64,000 bases of DNA from Metabacillus sediminilitoris (GTDB lineage Bacteria; Bacillota; Bacilli; Bacillales; Bacillaceae): assembly GCF_009720625.1 (NCBI RefSeq), contig NZ_CP046266.1, positions 753,501-817,500 of the forward strand, in the 5' to 3' direction. Both the position numbers and the translations under genes were made by a program. Shown here one piece after another: positions 26,763 to 35,669 of this stretch (within the stretch, counting starts at the first letter, position 1; each line of letters starts with the position of its first letter). The notes beneath the pieces were generated by a model, which saw nothing but the letters and a program-made list of their open reading frames with translations, was not told the origin of the DNA and did no database searches.

Positions 26763-28124
26763 CTACTCTTCGAACTGTGATAGAAACAAACAATAATTTA
26801 AGATAGCGCGTGTAGATGGACGAATTTTTGTTGTGTTTTGGCTATCCTCTGATTTTGAAGGTTTCGTATTTACCTCTATAATCCATGGATGGCCATCTTG
26901 ATCAAGCGCAAGGTCAATCCCAAATTCTCCAAATTCACCACCTGCATGCAGACAAATGACATTAACAATCTCAAGGGAAAGCTCAGCTAGTAGTTTTCGA
27001 AGATGATGACTATCACTTTCACCATAAAGCTCATTTATCACTTCTTTTAGTTGAAACAGTTCTCCACCCCTTGCTAAATTTGCAACAAACTGGTTATCTG
27101 CAGAGACTCTGGCTACTGCTGAGGATACTTTCCATTTCTGAAAATCCTTTTTATGACATAAAAATCGAAAATCAAGTGTACGATTTTGATAGTTTTGTAA
27201 CTGAATTGTTTCTTGAAGCAGAAATCCTTCTCTTTTTAATTTTGGGTAAAGAGTAGAAAATAATTGCTGAAATGTATCGTATTCTTTCTTAATCTCACCA
27301 GAAAAAGTTGTGTAATCAAGTAGATATGCTCCATTCTCTTTTTCTATTATCCTAAAAATCCGTTTACCTTGACTGCCATTAATTGGTTTTATAATTAAAT
27401 CTTTCGTATCTGCGAGCATATTCATTAAGTCTGCTTTTGTTTCTAATAACCGGCTCTTTGGCAAGTATGGGATAAGATGTTCATTTGCAGCTAAGATTTG
27501 GTGAACTTCCCATTTATTTAAAAAGCGATCATTAAAATAAGGAACATTTCTCTCAACCAATTCTGCAGTCACCTGTAAAAAGGTTTTAGAACGTTCAAGT
27601 TTTCGGGAATGAATACGGTTATGAACGACATCTGGATAAGGAACCTCCGTTTCAATCCATTCATTCTGATGATGAATAAATCCCATTAAATGCTTTTTGC
27701 TGTATGTTGATAAAGAAAAAATATAAAAGAAAATTCCATTTGCTTCACAATATAAAGCGAGTTCCTTACAAAATTCATGAATTGTGCCAAAGCGTACACC
27801 AAGATTTGTGTTTTTAATTTCTGTTAGCAAGCCGACTACAGGTCCAAGCTGCAGCTGGTGTGGATCAACTAGTTTTCCTTTTAGGAAAAACGTATGGATA
27901 GGCAAGTTAAGTTCGTGGAGGGTTTGATCACTTATTGATAGACAAAGACGTTCCTTATTTATAATTACGATTGGACATGTTACAGTATGCATTCCACAAC
28001 TAATTTTCAGTGAGGAGAGGTTTTTGGGAAGACCGAGATGCTGTCTTAGTTTTTCACTCATTTCACATAAATAAGGCTTAGATGAATTAAACAAAGGTGA
28101 AATCTCAATTGACTTATATTTCAT
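26763..28124 (-). CDS. YheC/YheD-family ATP-grasp protein (long form, first gene)
   Basis: I start at ATG 28124, behind GAGGGA, giving 453 residues, the same as B. subtilis YheD. An N-terminal ~95-residue domain leads to LGPVVGLLTEI. The ATP-grasp part shows LIIKPINGSQGKRIFRI near residue 240, DFRFLCHK, GEFGIDLALDQDG and WIIEVNTKPSK near 425. It is the promoter-proximal gene of the four-gene cluster. A sigma-K-like promoter is seen 69 nt upstream. This may be the true yheD orthologue rather than the second long form; synteny cannot decide. Confidence 0.86.
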   Translation of the reverse strand: MKYKSIEISPLFNSSKPYLCEMSEKLRQHLGLPKNLSSLKISCGMHTVTCPIVIINKERLCLSISDQTLHELNLPIHTFFLKGKLVDPHQLQLGPVVGLLTEIKNTNLGVRFGTIHEFCKELALYCEANGIFFYIFSLSTYSKKHLMGFIHHQNEWIETEVPYPDVVHNRIHSRKLERSKTFLQVTAELVERNVPYFNDRFLNKWEVHQILAANEHLIPYLPKSRLLETKADLMNMLADTKDLIIKPINGSQGKRIFRIIEKENGAYLLDYTTFSGEIKKEYDTFQQLFSTLYPKLKREGFLLQETIQLQNYQNRTLDFRFLCHKKDFQKWKVSSAVARVSADNQFVANLARGGELFQLKEVINELYGESDSHHLRKLLAELSLEIVNVICLHAGGEFGEFGIDLALDQDGHPWIIEVNTKPSKSEDSQNTTKIRPSTRAILNYCLFLSQFEE

Positions 28125-28192
28125 GACGAATCCCTCATTTGAGCGCCTTACGGACAAGCACAATGATGTTCATAGGCAAGTGTTCTATAACG

Positions 28193-28221
28193 TATCGTAT
28201 GATCTTGTTACAAGATAGGTG
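28193..28221 (-). promoter_or_regulatory. Candidate sigma-K promoter of the ATP-grasp cluster
   Basis: On the minus strand CACC, a 16-nt spacer and CATACGATA. This matches the sigma-K pattern (mACm, 16 nt, CATANNNTA) at every defined position. It lies about 69 nt upstream of the first ATP-grasp start. Late mother-cell expression would fit a spore-coat function. Confidence 0.6.
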
Positions 28222-28263
28222 AAGTAAGGAATTGAAATGGATATAAGCAATTTTCTTTATTTT

Positions 28264-28489
28264 TGGCTTTTTTCTAAGAGATTGTTGCTTTTAAAGCGAA
28301 ACCTATTTAAGGCTGATTGGAGCGGGTTGCGAGATCCCTGCGGGAGCATCGGGACAGGGTGAGCTCATGCAGGCATTTAGGCCGAGTAGGCTCAGCGCCC
28401 GCCCCGCTAAAAAGCGAGCAGCTCTCGCTGCAATCAACCACACCGCAATACTTGGTAAATACCAACAAAGTTTGTGAAAACAGCCTTAT
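28264..28489 (+). repeat. Dispersed repeat, family B (full copy)
   Basis: About 226 bp bounded by imperfect inverted ends (GGCTTTTTTCTAAGAGATTG at one side, AAAGTTTGTGAAAACAGCC at the other). It contains GATTGGAGCGGG..., a GC-rich centre and GCGAGCAGCTCTCGCTGCAATC. Related copies lie at 37424 and 55985. It has no coding capacity I trust; the short frames in it are by-products. It resembles a MITE. Confidence 0.75.
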
Positions 28490-28681
28490 TTTAAATAGTC
28501 CCCCTTAGTAACGGCATATCACACTAACCACCAGCAGGAGATAAAGAAAACACACACTGATGGATGTTATAAGATGGACTTTTCGGATTATTTTAGGATA
28601 AAATGCAATTTTAAACATAGTTTGGTATAGTGAAGAAAGAAAGAGCCAACATGGGGCAAAATGAGAAGGGAGGCTTATCAT

Positions 28682-29029
28682 ATGTCAGAAAATTTATATG
28701 ATGTTGCATACAATTTAGAGAAAGCTTTACGTGAAAGTGATGAATTTAAATCGTTAAAACGACTTTATGATGAAGTGAATGCAGATGAATCAGCAAGCAA
28801 AATGTTCGAAAACTTCCGCAATATTCAATTAAACCTACAACAAAAGCAAATGTCTGGAGAAGAAATTTCAGAAGAAGAAATTCAACAAGCACAAAAATCT
28901 GTTCAGCTTGTGCAGCAACATGATAAAATTGCGCAACTTATGGCAGCAGAACAACGCTTAAGTATGGTTGTAACAGAGTTAAACAAAATCATTATGAAAC
29001 CACTTGAAGAAATGTATGGCAGCCTTTAA
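28682..29029 (+). CDS. yheA: YlbF/YmcA-family protein YheA
   Basis: I start at ATG 28682 behind GGGAGG, giving 115 residues; the frame extends seven codons before it. It is entirely helical with YDVAYNLEKALRES near the start and FRNIQLNLQQKQMSGEE in the middle, as in the YlbF/YmcA/YheA (Com_YlbF) family. YlbF and YmcA act with YaaT in RNase Y-dependent RNA maturation; YheA itself is uncharacterised. Position next to the yheC/D block matches B. subtilis. Confidence 0.88.
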   Translation: MSENLYDVAYNLEKALRESDEFKSLKRLYDEVNADESASKMFENFRNIQLNLQQKQMSGEEISEEEIQQAQKSVQLVQQHDKIAQLMAAEQRLSMVVTELNKIIMKPLEEMYGSL

Positions 29030-29044
29030 AAGCTTACATACAAA

Positions 29045-29326
29045 CTAAATGAGATGAATCAATGTAAGCAGAATAGGATCGATGCCTATTCTGTTTTTTT
29101 GTTGGGTAAGAAGCAGAACACCCCTTTTATCAGTGCCTAACGATTCTGGAATAAAGACAAAACTTCTATAAAAAGGCTTCTCATTCATGTCTGGGCTGTT
29201 CGAGAGCTTGCACGTTTGGACTTCGGCAACCACAAAGTTCTCCGCATATTCCCACTTTTGTTCTATTTTTACTGAAAGGGACATAACCTCATAATAGGTT
29301 TTGACATCTGTAGAAGGGGGAACCAC
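29045..29326 (-). CDS. Doubtful small open frame
   Basis: A 93-codon frame on the minus strand. Its sequence (WEYAENFVVAEVQTCKLS, then FVFIPESLGTDKRGVLLL) looks fairly protein-like, and no other gene covers 29104-29300. Against it, there is no good ribosome site at either possible ATG, it would end inside the yheA terminator, and it begins against the yhaX start. I list it because the 300-bp gap has no other content, with low confidence. Confidence 0.25.
   Translation of the reverse strand: MVPPSTDVKTYYEVMSLSVKIEQKWEYAENFVVAEVQTCKLSNSPDMNEKPFYRSFVFIPESLGTDKRGVLLLTQQKNRIGIDPILLTLIHLI
29069..29103 (+). terminator. Terminator after yheA
   Basis: CAGAATAGG pairs with CCTATTCTG around a 7-nt loop, then eight T. 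Confidence 0.88.
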
Positions 29327-29327
29327 A

Positions 29328-30197
29328 GTGACTCATTATCAGTTGCTTGCTTTAAATATTGATGGAACATTGCTTCGTTCGAACGGCCGCCTCCAACCGT
29401 CAACGAAAGAAGCGATTGACTATGTTAAGAACAAAGGGATTTATGTGACACTTGTCACAAACAGGCATTTTCAATCAGCGAAAAAGCTTGCAAGAGCATT
29501 AAAACTAGATACTTTATTAGTTACACATGGGGGAGCATTTATTTCTGAGAATCTTGATGAGCCAATATTTGAAAAGAGAATTTCTGAAGAAATGACGTTT
29601 AATCTCGTTCAAGTCCTAGAAAATTTTAAGTGTAATATTAGAATTACTCATGAACGTTTTTCGATAGGAAATCGAAGAAAAATAGCATCAAATTTACTTA
29701 GTAAATCAATCCTTAATACATCTGATTCGATGTTTTATCCTGTTCAATTTGTCGATTCATTAGGAGATTCACTCCGTGATGAACCAGTAGCCGGAACAAG
29801 GATTGATGTGCATTTTTCTAAAGAAGAGGAAAAGGAAGAGGCAGCAAAGTTAATTATTAATGCTTTTAACACAGTTGATGTTAGAGTAAATCAACCGAAG
29901 AAAATTGAGATCGTAAAGAAGGGTGTTTCTAAAGAAAACGGATTACGCACTCTTGTAAATCATCTTAATATTCCGTTAGAAAAAGTAGTGGCTATTGGCG
30001 ATGCTGAAGATGATATTGAAATGATTGCTTCAGCAGGTTTAGGTGTTGCAATGTGGAATGCTCCATTTGAAGTAAAGCGCGTAGCAGATTGGGTGACACG
30101 TTCTAATAATCAACAAGGTGTTGCTTATATGGTGAAAGAGCATTTTAGAAAGCAGCAGCGAGAAGAATTCTTAAGAAAAATTAAAATAGATAAGTAA
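29328..30197 (+). CDS. yhaX: HAD-IIB family protein YhaX
   Basis: I start at GTG 29328 (AAGGGGGAA box), giving 289 residues, near the 288 of B. subtilis YhaX. Motif I reads ALNIDGTLLRSNG, so the nucleophilic Asp of DxDGT is Asn; the second Asp remains. Later motifs look normal: TNRHFQSA, an EIVKKGVSKENGL Lys region and AIGDAEDDIEM. The same Asn is, to my memory, present in B. subtilis YhaX, so it may be a regulatory pseudo-phosphatase. B. subtilis yhaX is a sporulation (sigma-E) gene. It is followed by a weak hairpin before a converging gene. Confidence 0.87.
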   Translation: MTHYQLLALNIDGTLLRSNGRLQPSTKEAIDYVKNKGIYVTLVTNRHFQSAKKLARALKLDTLLVTHGGAFISENLDEPIFEKRISEEMTFNLVQVLENFKCNIRITHERFSIGNRRKIASNLLSKSILNTSDSMFYPVQFVDSLGDSLRDEPVAGTRIDVHFSKEEEKEEAAKLIINAFNTVDVRVNQPKKIEIVKKGVSKENGLRTLVNHLNIPLEKVVAIGDAEDDIEMIASAGLGVAMWNAPFEVKRVADWVTRSNNQQGVAYMVKEHFRKQQREEFLRKIKIDK

Positions 30198-30236
30198 ATA
30201 AATGAGAAGGGGAAGACATAAAGTCATCCCCTATTC

Positions 30237-30791
30237 CTATTTGATCCGTTTTTTTATTGGCTCGTAATCAAATAACTTGCCTTCATACACAAAGAGAAGC
30301 TGCTCATTTTTTCTAAAATCATCAGGTGTCACTAACGCAGGTAATTTGTTCCAAAGCTTAATTCCGGAGCGATGAAATACTTCTGCTACAAATTGCGAAC
30401 AAAAGTAGGAATTGCTAAATTCAACTGGCTCATTTATTGATACACCTAACACACCAATCAAATTGTAGAGAAACTTATTTTGATTCTTAATAAATATATT
30501 TAACACACGCTTCATTTTTTCAATATCACGATCAGTTACTTCTAACTTATAAATCACACAAGTTGTATTTGGGTACTTACTGTAAGTACCAGTAAAAATA
30601 TCTTCTTTAACAAATCCTCCTTGCATCGGATTATTTGGTTTTTTCCGCCCGAAGCTATACATATCGTTTAACTCAGGATCAAAAGAAATGGAGGCATGGT
30701 TATAAGGAGCCTTTGTATATTTTTTAATTGATTTTGTAAACAATGTCCCCGTATCTGTCAGTAAGATATAAACATAACTTTTATGTATCAT
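30237..30791 (-). CDS. Permuted papain-like (YiiX/NlpC-P60 type) hydrolase, putative
   Basis: A 184-residue soluble protein. APYNHASISFDPELN near residue 30 carries the His and SNSYFCSQFVAEVFHRSG near 130 the Cys in the order expected for circularly permuted NlpC/P60-like amidases such as YiiX/YaeF. The family acts on amide or ester bonds in lipids or peptides. There is no signal peptide, so it acts in the cytosol. The family call is by motif order only; the substrate is unknown. Confidence 0.65.
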   Translation of the reverse strand: MIHKSYVYILLTDTGTLFTKSIKKYTKAPYNHASISFDPELNDMYSFGRKKPNNPMQGGFVKEDIFTGTYSKYPNTTCVIYKLEVTDRDIEKMKRVLNIFIKNQNKFLYNLIGVLGVSINEPVEFSNSYFCSQFVAEVFHRSGIKLWNKLPALVTPDDFRKNEQLLFVYEGKLFDYEPIKKRIK

Positions 30792-30894
30792 AGATTTCCC
30801 TCTTTAATAATTTTCCAGTTTATTCTATCCTTAAGTATACAATATTCTTAGTGGCTTTATTTTATATTTATTTTATCTTAAGTAGGTGTGGTAC

Positions 30895-31812
30895 GTGGTT
30901 ACAACTCTCTGGACATTGGCTATCATTTTTTTAGGATTGACATTTGTTAATATTGTGTTTTTTGTCATGAAAAAGTCAGAACCAAACAAGGACTTTTCCG
31001 CTGTTTTATTACGTGTGAAAACATGGTGGGGAATGTTTGTTGTTTTTTGTTTAGCTACACTATTTAATCCAGTTGTTTCGTTACTTTCGTTGATGGTGCT
31101 TTGCTTCTTTGGGTTAAAAGAATATTTTTCGATGATGAAAAAAACGAGGAAAGCTGATCGGCGATTATTTCTATGGGCATACCTTGCGATTCCATTACAA
31201 TTTTATTGGATCTATATAGGATGGTATGGGATGTTTATTGTTTTTATACCACTTTATGTGTTTTTATTTTTACCATTACCAAGACTATTAGGAAAAGGAA
31301 CAAGCGGTTTTCTGCGTTCAGTGAGTTCAACCCAATGGGGTTTAATGCTGATGGTATTTGGGCTAAGTCACTTAGCGTATTATCAATTTGCGACACCGGA
31401 GTATGGTGCAAACCTTGTGCTTTTCTTAGTCGTTTTAACACAAGTGAATGATGTTATCCATTATCTCATTTCATTGTATATCGGAAAACGAAAAGTTGTG
31501 CCGTCAGCAAATCCTACGATTACATGGGAAGGGTTTATCGGAGCAGCTATTGTAACAACGATTGTTTCATTCCTCATTTATCCTTATTTAACACCACTTG
31601 ATTTGAAATTTGGTATTTTATCAGGTGTACTCATTAGCTTAAGCGGCTTTTTTGGAAGTTTAACAATCTCAGTATTAAAGCGAGATTTGTTAATAGGAGA
31701 TCGTGAAAAATTCGATACATTAAAAGAAAGCTATTTGAATCGAGTAGATAGCTTAACATATACAGCACCGGTGTTTTTTCATGTCATTCGTTATTATTTT
31801 GATTTTATGTAA
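30895..31812 (+). CDS. CDP-diglyceride synthase-like (CdsA-like) membrane protein
   Basis: I prefer GTG 30895, six bases after AGGTG, giving 305 residues; a GTG three codons earlier is also possible. It has about eight membrane segments. The C-terminal part (SVLKRDLLIGDREKF, then LNRVDSLTYTAP) follows the CDP-alcohol cytidylyltransferase signature S-x-x-K-R...D...D-R-x-D-S. The PGHGG segment of true CdsA is absent, so it belongs to the CdsA-like branch (YnbB type) whose activity is unproven. It may activate phosphatidic acid or another lipid. Confidence 0.75.
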   Translation: MVTTLWTLAIIFLGLTFVNIVFFVMKKSEPNKDFSAVLLRVKTWWGMFVVFCLATLFNPVVSLLSLMVLCFFGLKEYFSMMKKTRKADRRLFLWAYLAIPLQFYWIYIGWYGMFIVFIPLYVFLFLPLPRLLGKGTSGFLRSVSSTQWGLMLMVFGLSHLAYYQFATPEYGANLVLFLVVLTQVNDVIHYLISLYIGKRKVVPSANPTITWEGFIGAAIVTTIVSFLIYPYLTPLDLKFGILSGVLISLSGFFGSLTISVLKRDLLIGDREKFDTLKESYLNRVDSLTYTAPVFFHVIRYYFDFM

Positions 31813-31914
31813 ATAGAATAAGCTGGCTTGTATGGTGAAACTGGCAACGTTGTTTAAGTTGTCAAGCCTACAATATCATTTCCATTTAGCGTGTGTCATC
31901 AAGGAGGTATTTCT

Positions 31915-33204
31915 GTGAAAAACATGGTCCTGAATCGGATTCATTATAGCTGGATTATATTAATTATTGCATTCTTTTCTATTATTGTAGCTGGTATTGT
32001 CAGGTCATCATCAGGGGTATTTATTGTCCCTTTTGAAAATGAATTCGGATGGGATCGCTCCGTTATTTCCTTAGCATTTGCGATAAGTCTGTTTTTATAT
32101 GGACTATCAGGTCCATTTATGGCCGCATTAATCGAAGTTATTGGTTTAAAGAAAATGATGATTTATGCGATGGCAACTATGTTAGTAGGAATCATTCTTA
32201 CTTTTTATATGGAGCATTCGTGGCAACTTGTTGTCATTTGGGGAATTATTATAGGATTGGGATCAGGTTTATTTTTAACTGTTTTGAGTACATATGTGTC
32301 AAATCGTTGGTTTGTAAAGAGAAGAGGGCTTGCAGTTGGTATATTAACAGCAAGTACGGCGACTGGTCAGTTATTATTGCTGCCTGTATTAGCGATCATT
32401 GTAGAGGATTATTCGTGGCGGTGGGCGATTTGCTTAATTGCGATTCTTAGCTTTATTATGCTCGTTATTATTTTATTTTTTATGAAAAACACACCGAAAG
32501 AAGCTGGCACTTTTCCATATGGCATGGATGAAGAAATACAAGAATCTAGTGTACTGCATAAGAAAAACCCTATTCTAATGGCTTTTCATTCTTTGCAAGA
32601 AGCGGTGAGAGTGAAAGAATTTTGGCTATTAGCAGGAAGCTTTTTTATTTGTGGACTTTCAACGAGTGGATTGATAGGGACGCATTTCATATCATATTGT
32701 ATTAGTTTCGGCATTCCAATTGTTACAGCAGCTTCTCTGCTTTCCTTCATGGGTATATTTGATTTAATTGGAACAACTTTATCAGGCTGGTTATCAGATC
32801 GTTTTGATAACCGCTGGCTATTGTTTTGGTATTACGGTCTAAGAGGAGCATCACTACTATTACTACCTTTTGCACTTAATGAAGGTTCTATTATTCTATT
32901 AGTTATTTTTTCAATATTTTATGGATTAGATTGGATAGCAACTGTTCCGCCAACGATCAGTATTTCAAGGCAGATCTTCGGGGTTGAGAAAAGTGGAATT
33001 GTTTATGGGTGGATATTTGCAGCACATCAGGCTGGTGCAGCCGTAGCAGCTTATGGTGGAGGACTAATTTATAAACTATTTAACTCCTATACTTGGGCCT
33101 ATTTTCTTGCAGGAATCTTTTGTGCATTAGCAAGCTTATTTGTGATCGTTATGAAAAAACAAACACTTAATGTAGGGACACAAAAAGAGATTAATATGGA
33201 TTAA
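31915..33204 (+). CDS. MFS transporter (OFA/monocarboxylate type)
   Basis: I start at GTG 31915, seven bases after AAGGAGG, giving 429 residues with 12 predicted spans. SWIILIIAFFSIIVAGIVRSS at the first span, RSVISLAFAISLFLYG at the second, the loop NRWFVKRRGLAVGI and LSGWLSDRFDNRW between spans 8 and 9 are typical of oxalate/formate and monocarboxylate antiporters. The substrate is probably a small organic acid, by family. A strong terminator follows. A GGCTTG/CAAGCC inverted repeat lies in its leader. Confidence 0.85.
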   Translation: MKNMVLNRIHYSWIILIIAFFSIIVAGIVRSSSGVFIVPFENEFGWDRSVISLAFAISLFLYGLSGPFMAALIEVIGLKKMMIYAMATMLVGIILTFYMEHSWQLVVIWGIIIGLGSGLFLTVLSTYVSNRWFVKRRGLAVGILTASTATGQLLLLPVLAIIVEDYSWRWAICLIAILSFIMLVIILFFMKNTPKEAGTFPYGMDEEIQESSVLHKKNPILMAFHSLQEAVRVKEFWLLAGSFFICGLSTSGLIGTHFISYCISFGIPIVTAASLLSFMGIFDLIGTTLSGWLSDRFDNRWLLFWYYGLRGASLLLLPFALNEGSIILLVIFSIFYGLDWIATVPPTISISRQIFGVEKSGIVYGWIFAAHQAGAAVAAYGGGLIYKLFNSYTWAYFLAGIFCALASLFVIVMKKQTLNVGTQKEINMD

Positions 33205-33307
33205 TGAATTTCTCCCTAATTGAGTTGTCAGGGAAGAGTATATTGGTATATACTGCTGCTTTTTTGGCGTGAAGATCAATTTCAAAAAGAGATATTCATA
33301 ATAAAAC

Positions 33308-33346
33308 GAAATGTGTTTCTAGAAAAAATTAGAAACGCATTTTTTA
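33308..33346 (+). terminator. Terminator after the MFS gene
   Basis: AAATGTGTTTCTA pairs with TAGAAACGCATTT (one G-T), then T-run. Confidence 0.85.
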
Positions 33347-33397
33347 TTTCGATGATTGGAGCATTTAGTTTATAAATAAGCTTATTTTTAAAGTTAA

Positions 33398-33411
33398 TGT
33401 AAGCGTTTTCT
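33398..33411 (+). promoter_or_regulatory. Candidate cre (CcpA) site before the amino acid permease
   Basis: TGTAAGCGTTTTCT fits the cre consensus at all but the last position. About 28 bp downstream is the perfect palindrome GATAAAATTTTATC (33439-33452), a second possible operator. Confidence 0.5.
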
Positions 33412-33542
33412 CCATACTGTAAAATTAACTGAGAGTATGATAAAATTTTATCGGGATAATGAATGGTGATTTTCCGATTATTGAAGAAATTACATCACGA
33501 TATATTTCAAACAACCTAGAAAAGCAGAGAGTGGGAAATCAT

Positions 33543-34892
33543 ATGCAAGAACAAAAATTGCAGAGAGGTTTAAAAAATAGGCACGTACAATTAATCGCAA
33601 TTGGCGGGGCTATCGGAACAGGATTATTTCTTGGCGCAGGAAAATCTATTCATTTAGCAGGTCCGTCGATATTATTTGCTTATATAATTACAGGCATCAT
33701 TTGCTTTTTAATCATGCGCTCACTTGGAGAACTGCTCCTATCGAATTTGGAGTATCATTCTTTCGTTGATTTTGTACAAGATTATCTAGGGAATATGACA
33801 GCATTTATCACCGGCTGGACTTATTGGTTTTGCTGGATTTCAATCGCAATGGCCGACTTAACAGCAGTTGGACTCTATACACAGTATTGGTTTCCTGCTG
33901 TACCACAGTGGATGCCAGGGCTAATTGCGCTTGTCCTCTTGTTATTTATGAATCTTGCAACGGTAAAACTTTTTGGTGAAATGGAATTCTGGTTCGCATT
34001 AATTAAGGTCATTGCTATTTTAGCCCTAATAATAATCGGTATTTTCATGATTATTAAAGGCTTTTCTACTCCTTCAGGACCATCTAGTTTCACGAATTTA
34101 TGGAGTCACGGCGGCATGTTCCCTCATGGTATAAATGGATTTATCCTATCATTCCAAATGGTCGTATTTGCGTTTGTGGGTATTGAACTTGTTGGACTTA
34201 CAGCTGGAGAAACGGAAGATCCAGAAAAGGTAATTCCTAAAGCAATTAATAATATCCCTATTCGGATTATTATCTTCTACATTGGCGCTCTTATTGTCAT
34301 AATGAGTATTTATCCATGGAACGCCATTAATCCAACAGAAAGCCCATTCGTCCAAGTTTTCGTGGCGATTGGTATCGCTGCAGCAGGTGGTATCGTCAAC
34401 TTTGTTGTTCTAACATCTGCAGCTTCTGCATGTAACAGCGCCATTTTTAGCACTAGCCGAATGGTATATTCACTTGCAAAAGAAAAAAATGCACCAGTAC
34501 CATTTACAAAACTTACTTCCCGTAAGGTACCTTCTAATGCACTGTTCTTTTCAACAGTTGTCATTCTAATTGGAGTTGTTTTGAACTATCTCATGCCAGA
34601 AGGAGTATTTACGCTGATTACAAGTGTTTCTACTGTATGTTTTATCTTTATATGGGGAATTACTGTCATTAGCCATTTGAAATACCGTAAAACAAGACCA
34701 GATCTAGCGAAAGTGAATACTTTTAAATTACCACTTTATCCATTTTCCAATTATTTAATTCTTTCTTTCCTAGCATTCGTTCTTGTCGTGCTGGCACTTG
34801 CTGAGGATACACGAGTTGCCTTGTTCATAACACCTGCTTGGTTTATTTTGCTGATTGTAATATATAAGTTACGGATTAAGAAGGTGGCTTAA
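33543..34892 (+). CDS. Amino acid permease (APC superfamily, CycA/YtnA type)
   Basis: I start at ATG 33543, giving 449 residues; the frame runs 28 codons upstream but the family begins near QRGLKNRHVQLIAIGG. The first span has the APC motif GGAIGTGLFLGAGKS, and span 6 shows FVGIELVGLTAGETEDPEK, both diagnostic of the AAT family. There are 12 spans in total. Relatives import D-serine, D-alanine and glycine or proline-type substrates with protons. The SD (GAGAGTGGG) is modest. CcpA and another regulator may control it. Confidence 0.88.
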   Translation: MQEQKLQRGLKNRHVQLIAIGGAIGTGLFLGAGKSIHLAGPSILFAYIITGIICFLIMRSLGELLLSNLEYHSFVDFVQDYLGNMTAFITGWTYWFCWISIAMADLTAVGLYTQYWFPAVPQWMPGLIALVLLLFMNLATVKLFGEMEFWFALIKVIAILALIIIGIFMIIKGFSTPSGPSSFTNLWSHGGMFPHGINGFILSFQMVVFAFVGIELVGLTAGETEDPEKVIPKAINNIPIRIIIFYIGALIVIMSIYPWNAINPTESPFVQVFVAIGIAAAGGIVNFVVLTSAASACNSAIFSTSRMVYSLAKEKNAPVPFTKLTSRKVPSNALFFSTVVILIGVVLNYLMPEGVFTLITSVSTVCFIFIWGITVISHLKYRKTRPDLAKVNTFKLPLYPFSNYLILSFLAFVLVVLALAEDTRVALFITPAWFILLIVIYKLRIKKVA

Positions 34893-35018
34893 AACAGAGC
34901 AGTCCAGCTAACGATTGACCGTGAAGGTTAAGAAATCGGATAAATAGTTAAGAATAAATCTGTTTTCACAGTTTTTTTCTTAACCTAAAATGGAATACCT
35001 CTACAAAGAAGTGAAAGA

Positions 35019-35058
35019 GGAAAAGAGCCTATTTTTAATTAAGATAGGCTCTTTTTTA
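35019..35058 (+). terminator. Terminator downstream of the permease
   Basis: AAAAGAGCCTAT pairs with ATAGGCTCTTTT, then TT. A second weaker hairpin lies just before it. Confidence 0.82.
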
Positions 35059-35121
35059 TGGGAAAATCAGCATAATAAGGTATTTTTATTGAAATTAGAA
35101 CCATTTTATGTTCTCTTTAGT

Positions 35122-35451
35122 CTATTTTTTATATTTTAAATACTGATAATTTTCTGTTGGTGTACTTTCAATTATATTACCTTCTTCATCTTTAATCACT
35201 TCATATTCACGATACACTTCTACAACAAATCCATCCTCCTCTGTAATATCTACGAGCTTTGTTTCTAATAGTGGTAGCTGTTGTGACTCTTCGGTAGATT
35301 GCTCATTTGAAGCATTTGCTGAAGCTGTTTCATCTGTTGGCATAGGGATTCTTGAGATCGCATCTTCCTTTTCAGTAAATAAAGGAGAGTCAAAGTATCC
35401 AATGATAGCTATTAATACAAGGACCATAAAAATAGGAGCAATTTTTTTCAA
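35122..35451 (-). CDS. Membrane-anchored or secreted small protein of unknown function
   Basis: A 109-residue protein. MKKIAPIFMVLVLIAIIGYF is a single N-terminal hydrophobic segment; there is no lipobox Cys. A low-complexity Ser/Glu/Gln/Thr linker follows (ASANASNEQSTEESQQ), then a small acidic domain (DGFVVEVYREYEVIKDEEG). It should face the outside, attached by the uncleaved segment or released. I do not recognise a family. A ribosome site is weak but the reading frame is isolated and clean. Confidence 0.65.
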   Translation of the reverse strand: MKKIAPIFMVLVLIAIIGYFDSPLFTEKEDAISRIPMPTDETASANASNEQSTEESQQLPLLETKLVDITEEDGFVVEVYREYEVIKDEEGNIIESTPTENYQYLKYKK

Positions 35452-35669
35452 CGGTTGCTGCCTCCAAATTCATTTAGTGTTTGTATCATTGTATGTTTGT
35501 CCTAAATAAGAATATGACAAAAGTTATTTCAAAAGCTAGACCAGCTCCTGTTCATAAGTGGATTTGACTTTTTGGAACGCAGTACGTATTCCTAACATCT
35601 AACATTGACCGGTACGGGATTTTTTTTGTACACTTAAAGAAGTTTTTATTAAAGATAAGGTGATTACAA

